From Alcanivorax sp. UBA4485 (GTDB lineage: Bacteria > Pseudomonadota > Gammaproteobacteria > Pseudomonadales > Alcanivoracaceae), in the NCBI GenBank assembly GCA_002389055.1, contig DGNT01000026.1, forward strand, positions 1-7,501: a stretch of DNA of 7,501 nucleotides. The letters are read 5' to 3'. Positions 5,836 to 7,501 of this stretch are shown piece by piece. How positions within the stretch are numbered: position 1 is the stretch's first letter; each line of letters opens with the position of its first letter. The position numbers were made by a program, and so were the translations under genes. A model generated the notes under the pieces. It did not search any database. It saw only the letters and a list, made by a program, of their open reading frames with translations, and was not told the DNA's origin.

Positions 5836-6877
5836 GTCCCCGATCCAGCACATAGGCGTCCAAGCCCGCCTCGGAGAGGATATAGGCTCCCAGTTCACTG
5901 CGTCGACCTTCGGCGCAGAGGATGTAGGTGAATTCTTTCTCCAGCTTCGGGGCCTGCTCGCGTAATTGGTTGAGCGGCAGGTTGCGGGCGCCGGGAATCA
6001 GATCATGGCGGGCTTCCATGGGCAGGCGTACGTCGATCAGCACATGGGCCCGCTCGCCCTCCAGCACCCGGTCTTCCAGCTGATCCTCGCTGAGGCGGCG
6101 GATCACGGTGGCCTGCAGAATGGCCTGGAAGTCGGCTTTGTCCAGGCACATCAGCTCGCCGTCGCTGGTCATGGTCACGGTGGCGTTGCGCGGCTGGTCG
6201 CTGATCAGGGCGTCCTCGCCGAAGAAGCGGCCGGCGGTCAGGCCGGCCAGCGGCTGGTCGCCGCCGGCGCCGGCCCGGCTGACCATCGCCTTGCCGCGCT
6301 TGATCACATAGAAGGTTTCCCCGCTTTCGCCCTCGCGCACCACGGTTTCGCCGAGCTCCACTTCACGGGGTTGGAACTTCACGAACAGGGCGTGCAGCTT
6401 GGCCGGCGGCATCTGCGCGAACAGCCCCGAGGCGAGCAGCGCGTCCATCCAGTTGTGGTCCTCGGCGCTGCTGTGCGGTTCGCCGGGCAGCAGTTCCGTG
6501 GCCTGGGTCCAGGCCATCAGCAGGTCCAGCTTGTCCCGGTCGATGCTGTAGAGGGTGGCGCTGTCGCGGGAGATGGCGTTGACCGTATGGCGGGGGTAGT
6601 TGTCCACGGCCAGGTAGTTCTCATCGTCGTCGGCGGCGAACGGGCGCACCGTGAAGCCGGCATCGATCAGGTCCAGTTCGCCGTCGATCAGGAAGTAGGC
6701 CTTGTCGCCGCTCTGGCCCCGCTTGAACAGCAACCGTCCGGCGGGGAGCCGGTGCACGGTGATCTGCTGCTCGATGTCACGCAGGTGCGACGGGCTCAGG
6801 CCGTCGAAGGGAATAAAAGCGCTCAGGCGGGACACGTCGGGCGTGCCGGCGGTGTCCACCGGTGTGGATGCGGTCAT
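5771..6877 (-). CDS. Tandem cyclic-nucleotide-binding / rhodanese protein
   Basis: A 368-residue soluble protein with no signal peptide or membrane segment. Residues about 18-120 form a first CNB fold whose phosphate-binding cassette is degenerate (ENYLAVDNYPRHTVNA, no FGE). Residues about 145-265 form a second CNB fold with a proper cassette: Phe219-Gly220-Glu221 and Arg230 in PRNATV. Residues about 272-350 are a rhodanese domain (VLIDVR, IPGARNLPL) with Cys321 in the loop CAEGRRS, so sulfurtransferase or thiol chemistry is possible. The tail is very acidic (TREEEEHSER). There is no DNA-binding domain, so it is not a Crp-type regulator. The ATG at 6877 has GGGGGAG just upstream. It lies 43 bp after purD and its end overlaps the likely start of the kinase gene, suggesting one operon. 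Ligand (cAMP or cGMP) and partner are unknown; an input to the kinase is a guess from position. Confidence 0.9.
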   Translation of the reverse strand: MTASTPVDTAGTPDVSRLSAFIPFDGLSPSHLRDIEQQITVHRLPAGRLLFKRGQSGDKAYFLIDGELDLIDAGFTVRPFAADDDENYLAVDNYPRHTVNAISRDSATLYSIDRDKLDLLMAWTQATELLPGEPHSSAEDHNWMDALLASGLFAQMPPAKLHALFVKFQPREVELGETVVREGESGETFYVIKRGKAMVSRAGAGGDQPLAGLTAGRFFGEDALISDQPRNATVTMTSDGELMCLDKADFQAILQATVIRRLSEDQLEDRVLEGERAHVLIDVRLPMEARHDLIPGARNLPLNQLREQAPKLEKEFTYILCAEGRRSELGAYILSEAGLDAYVLDRGHDDTREEEEHSERSLAANAEG

Positions 6878-6920
6878 GGCTCCCCCGGGGTTTTCTCATT
6901 CGTTATTCTGAGGGGGTATG

Positions 6921-7501
6921 CTAAGCCTTTTCCCGTGCCACTGCACGGTAGCCGATGTCACTTCTGTGATAGGCGTCGTCCCAGCCGATGCCCTGCACCG
7001 CCTGGTAGGCGCGTTGCTGGGCCTGGGCCACGGTGTCGCCCAGGGCGGTGACGCACAGCACGCGGCCGCCGCTGGTCACCACCTGGCCGTGGTCCTCGCG
7101 GGTGCCGGCGTGGAATACTTTGACGGTGTCCGAATCGGCGCCGTCCAGGCCGTGGATCACGTCGCCCTTGCGGTAGGCGTTCGGGTAGCCGCCGGCGGCC
7201 AGCACCACGCCCAGAGCCGGGCGCGGGTCCCAGTCCGCGGTGGTGGTGTCCAGGGCGCCGTCCAGCGCCGCCAGACAGAGATCCGCCAGGCTGCTGTTCA
7301 GGCGCATCATGATCGGCTGGGTTTCCGGGTCGCCGAAGCGGCAGTTGTACTCGATCACCTTGGGGTGACCTTCCGGGCTGATCATCAGGCCGGCGTACAG
7401 AAAGCCGGTGTAGGGCATGCCTTCGGCGGCCATGCCGGCCACGGTGGGGCGGATCACCTCTTCCATGATGCGCTGGTGGACCTGATCGGTGACCACCGGC
7501 G
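6921..7501 (-). CDS. purD: Phosphoribosylamine-glycine ligase, 3' part (cut by right edge)
   Basis: PurD joins glycine to 5-phosphoribosylamine using ATP, the second step of purine synthesis, in the cytosol. The window holds the C-terminal 192 or so residues, ending at the TAG at 6923-6921. The fragment begins in the conserved PVVTDQVHQR region and contains the end of the ATP-grasp domain (GFLYAGLMI, VIEYNCRFGDPETQPIMMRL, with the metal-binding Glu and Asn of IEYN). The GARS C-terminal domain follows (GVVLAAGGYPNAYRKGDVIHG, KVFHAGTR, GGRVLCVTALG, SDIGYRAVARE). Conservation with E. coli PurD is strong throughout and no defect is seen. The true start lies beyond the right edge; the GTG at 7496 is internal. 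The neighbour downstream on the same strand is the CNB-rhodanese gene, 43 bp away, with no convincing terminator between them. purH would be expected further upstream. Confidence 0.97.
   Translation of the reverse strand, partial: PVVTDQVHQRIMEEVIRPTVAGMAAEGMPYTGFLYAGLMISPEGHPKVIEYNCRFGDPETQPIMMRLNSSLADLCLAALDGALDTTTADWDPRPALGVVLAAGGYPNAYRKGDVIHGLDGADSDTVKVFHAGTREDHGQVVTSGGRVLCVTALGDTVAQAQQRAYQAVQGIGWDDAYHRSDIGYRAVAREKA

Noticed and set aside
5836..5898. Extension of the kinase upstream to the ATG at 5898
   Set aside because: It would overlap the rhodanese domain coding by 128 bp and adds 21 residues unlike a signal peptide; the conserved part begins well downstream.
6878..6920. Possible terminator between purD and the CNB-rhodanese gene
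   Set aside because: On the minus strand only a 4-bp CTCA...TGAG pairing and the short CCCCGGGG palindrome are present, and no T-run follows; the latter mostly reflects the GGGGGAG ribosome-binding site. Co-transcription remains the simpler reading.
5966..7051. A 361-codon open frame on the plus strand opposite the CNB-rhodanese gene and the end of purD
   Set aside because: It spans two unrelated real genes and the gap between them, has low-complexity Val/Gly/His/Gln composition, and no family features. It is an antisense shadow.

Overview
The window looks like chromosomal core sequence from a high-GC gammaproteobacterium, probably Alcanivorax-like or another Pseudomonadales/Oceanospirillales relative. 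This rests on gene content and gene order, not on any search. Two conserved neighbourhoods meet here. On the left, OsmC-family protein, speD and (convergent) coq7 match the order I recall from the vfr-PA0653-speD-coq7 region of Pseudomonas aeruginosa. On the right, purD is followed on the same strand by a hybrid sensor kinase, the position of retS next to purH-purD in Pseudomonas.

Layout, left to right. Bases 1-278 (+) are the 3' part of an OsmC-type peroxiredoxin gene. Bases 304-1107 (+) are speD, the pyruvoyl S-adenosylmethionine decarboxylase of spermidine synthesis. Bases 1108-1278 are intergenic: a strong bidirectional terminator hairpin flanked by two facing arrays of the heptamer YAGTTGA, giving a 21-bp exact inverted repeat. 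Bases 1279-1926 (-) are coq7, the diiron hydroxylase of ubiquinone synthesis. A short divergent region with a 10-bp palindrome separates it from an AraC-family regulator at 2007-3056 (+). That regulator's 3' end overlaps, tail to tail, the end of a RetS-like hybrid kinase at 3013-5835 (-). Upstream of the kinase on the same strand is a protein with two cyclic-nucleotide-binding folds and a rhodanese domain (5771-6877), and upstream of that the 3' part of purD (6921 to the right edge).

The most interesting part is the purD / CNB-rhodanese / RetS-like run. The kinase keeps its phospho-acceptor His and both receiver Asp residues, but its ATP-binding domain has lost the usual N-, G1- and G2-box residues, so it is probably a pseudokinase that works as a phosphorelay modulator. 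A cytosolic protein that could sense a cyclic nucleotide and carries an intact rhodanese Cys loop is encoded directly upstream, with possible translational coupling. This suggests, as inference only, a second-messenger or sulfur/redox input into a RetS/Gac-type switch. The other genes are ordinary housekeeping genes. I see no mobile element, CRISPR array, tRNA or rRNA.
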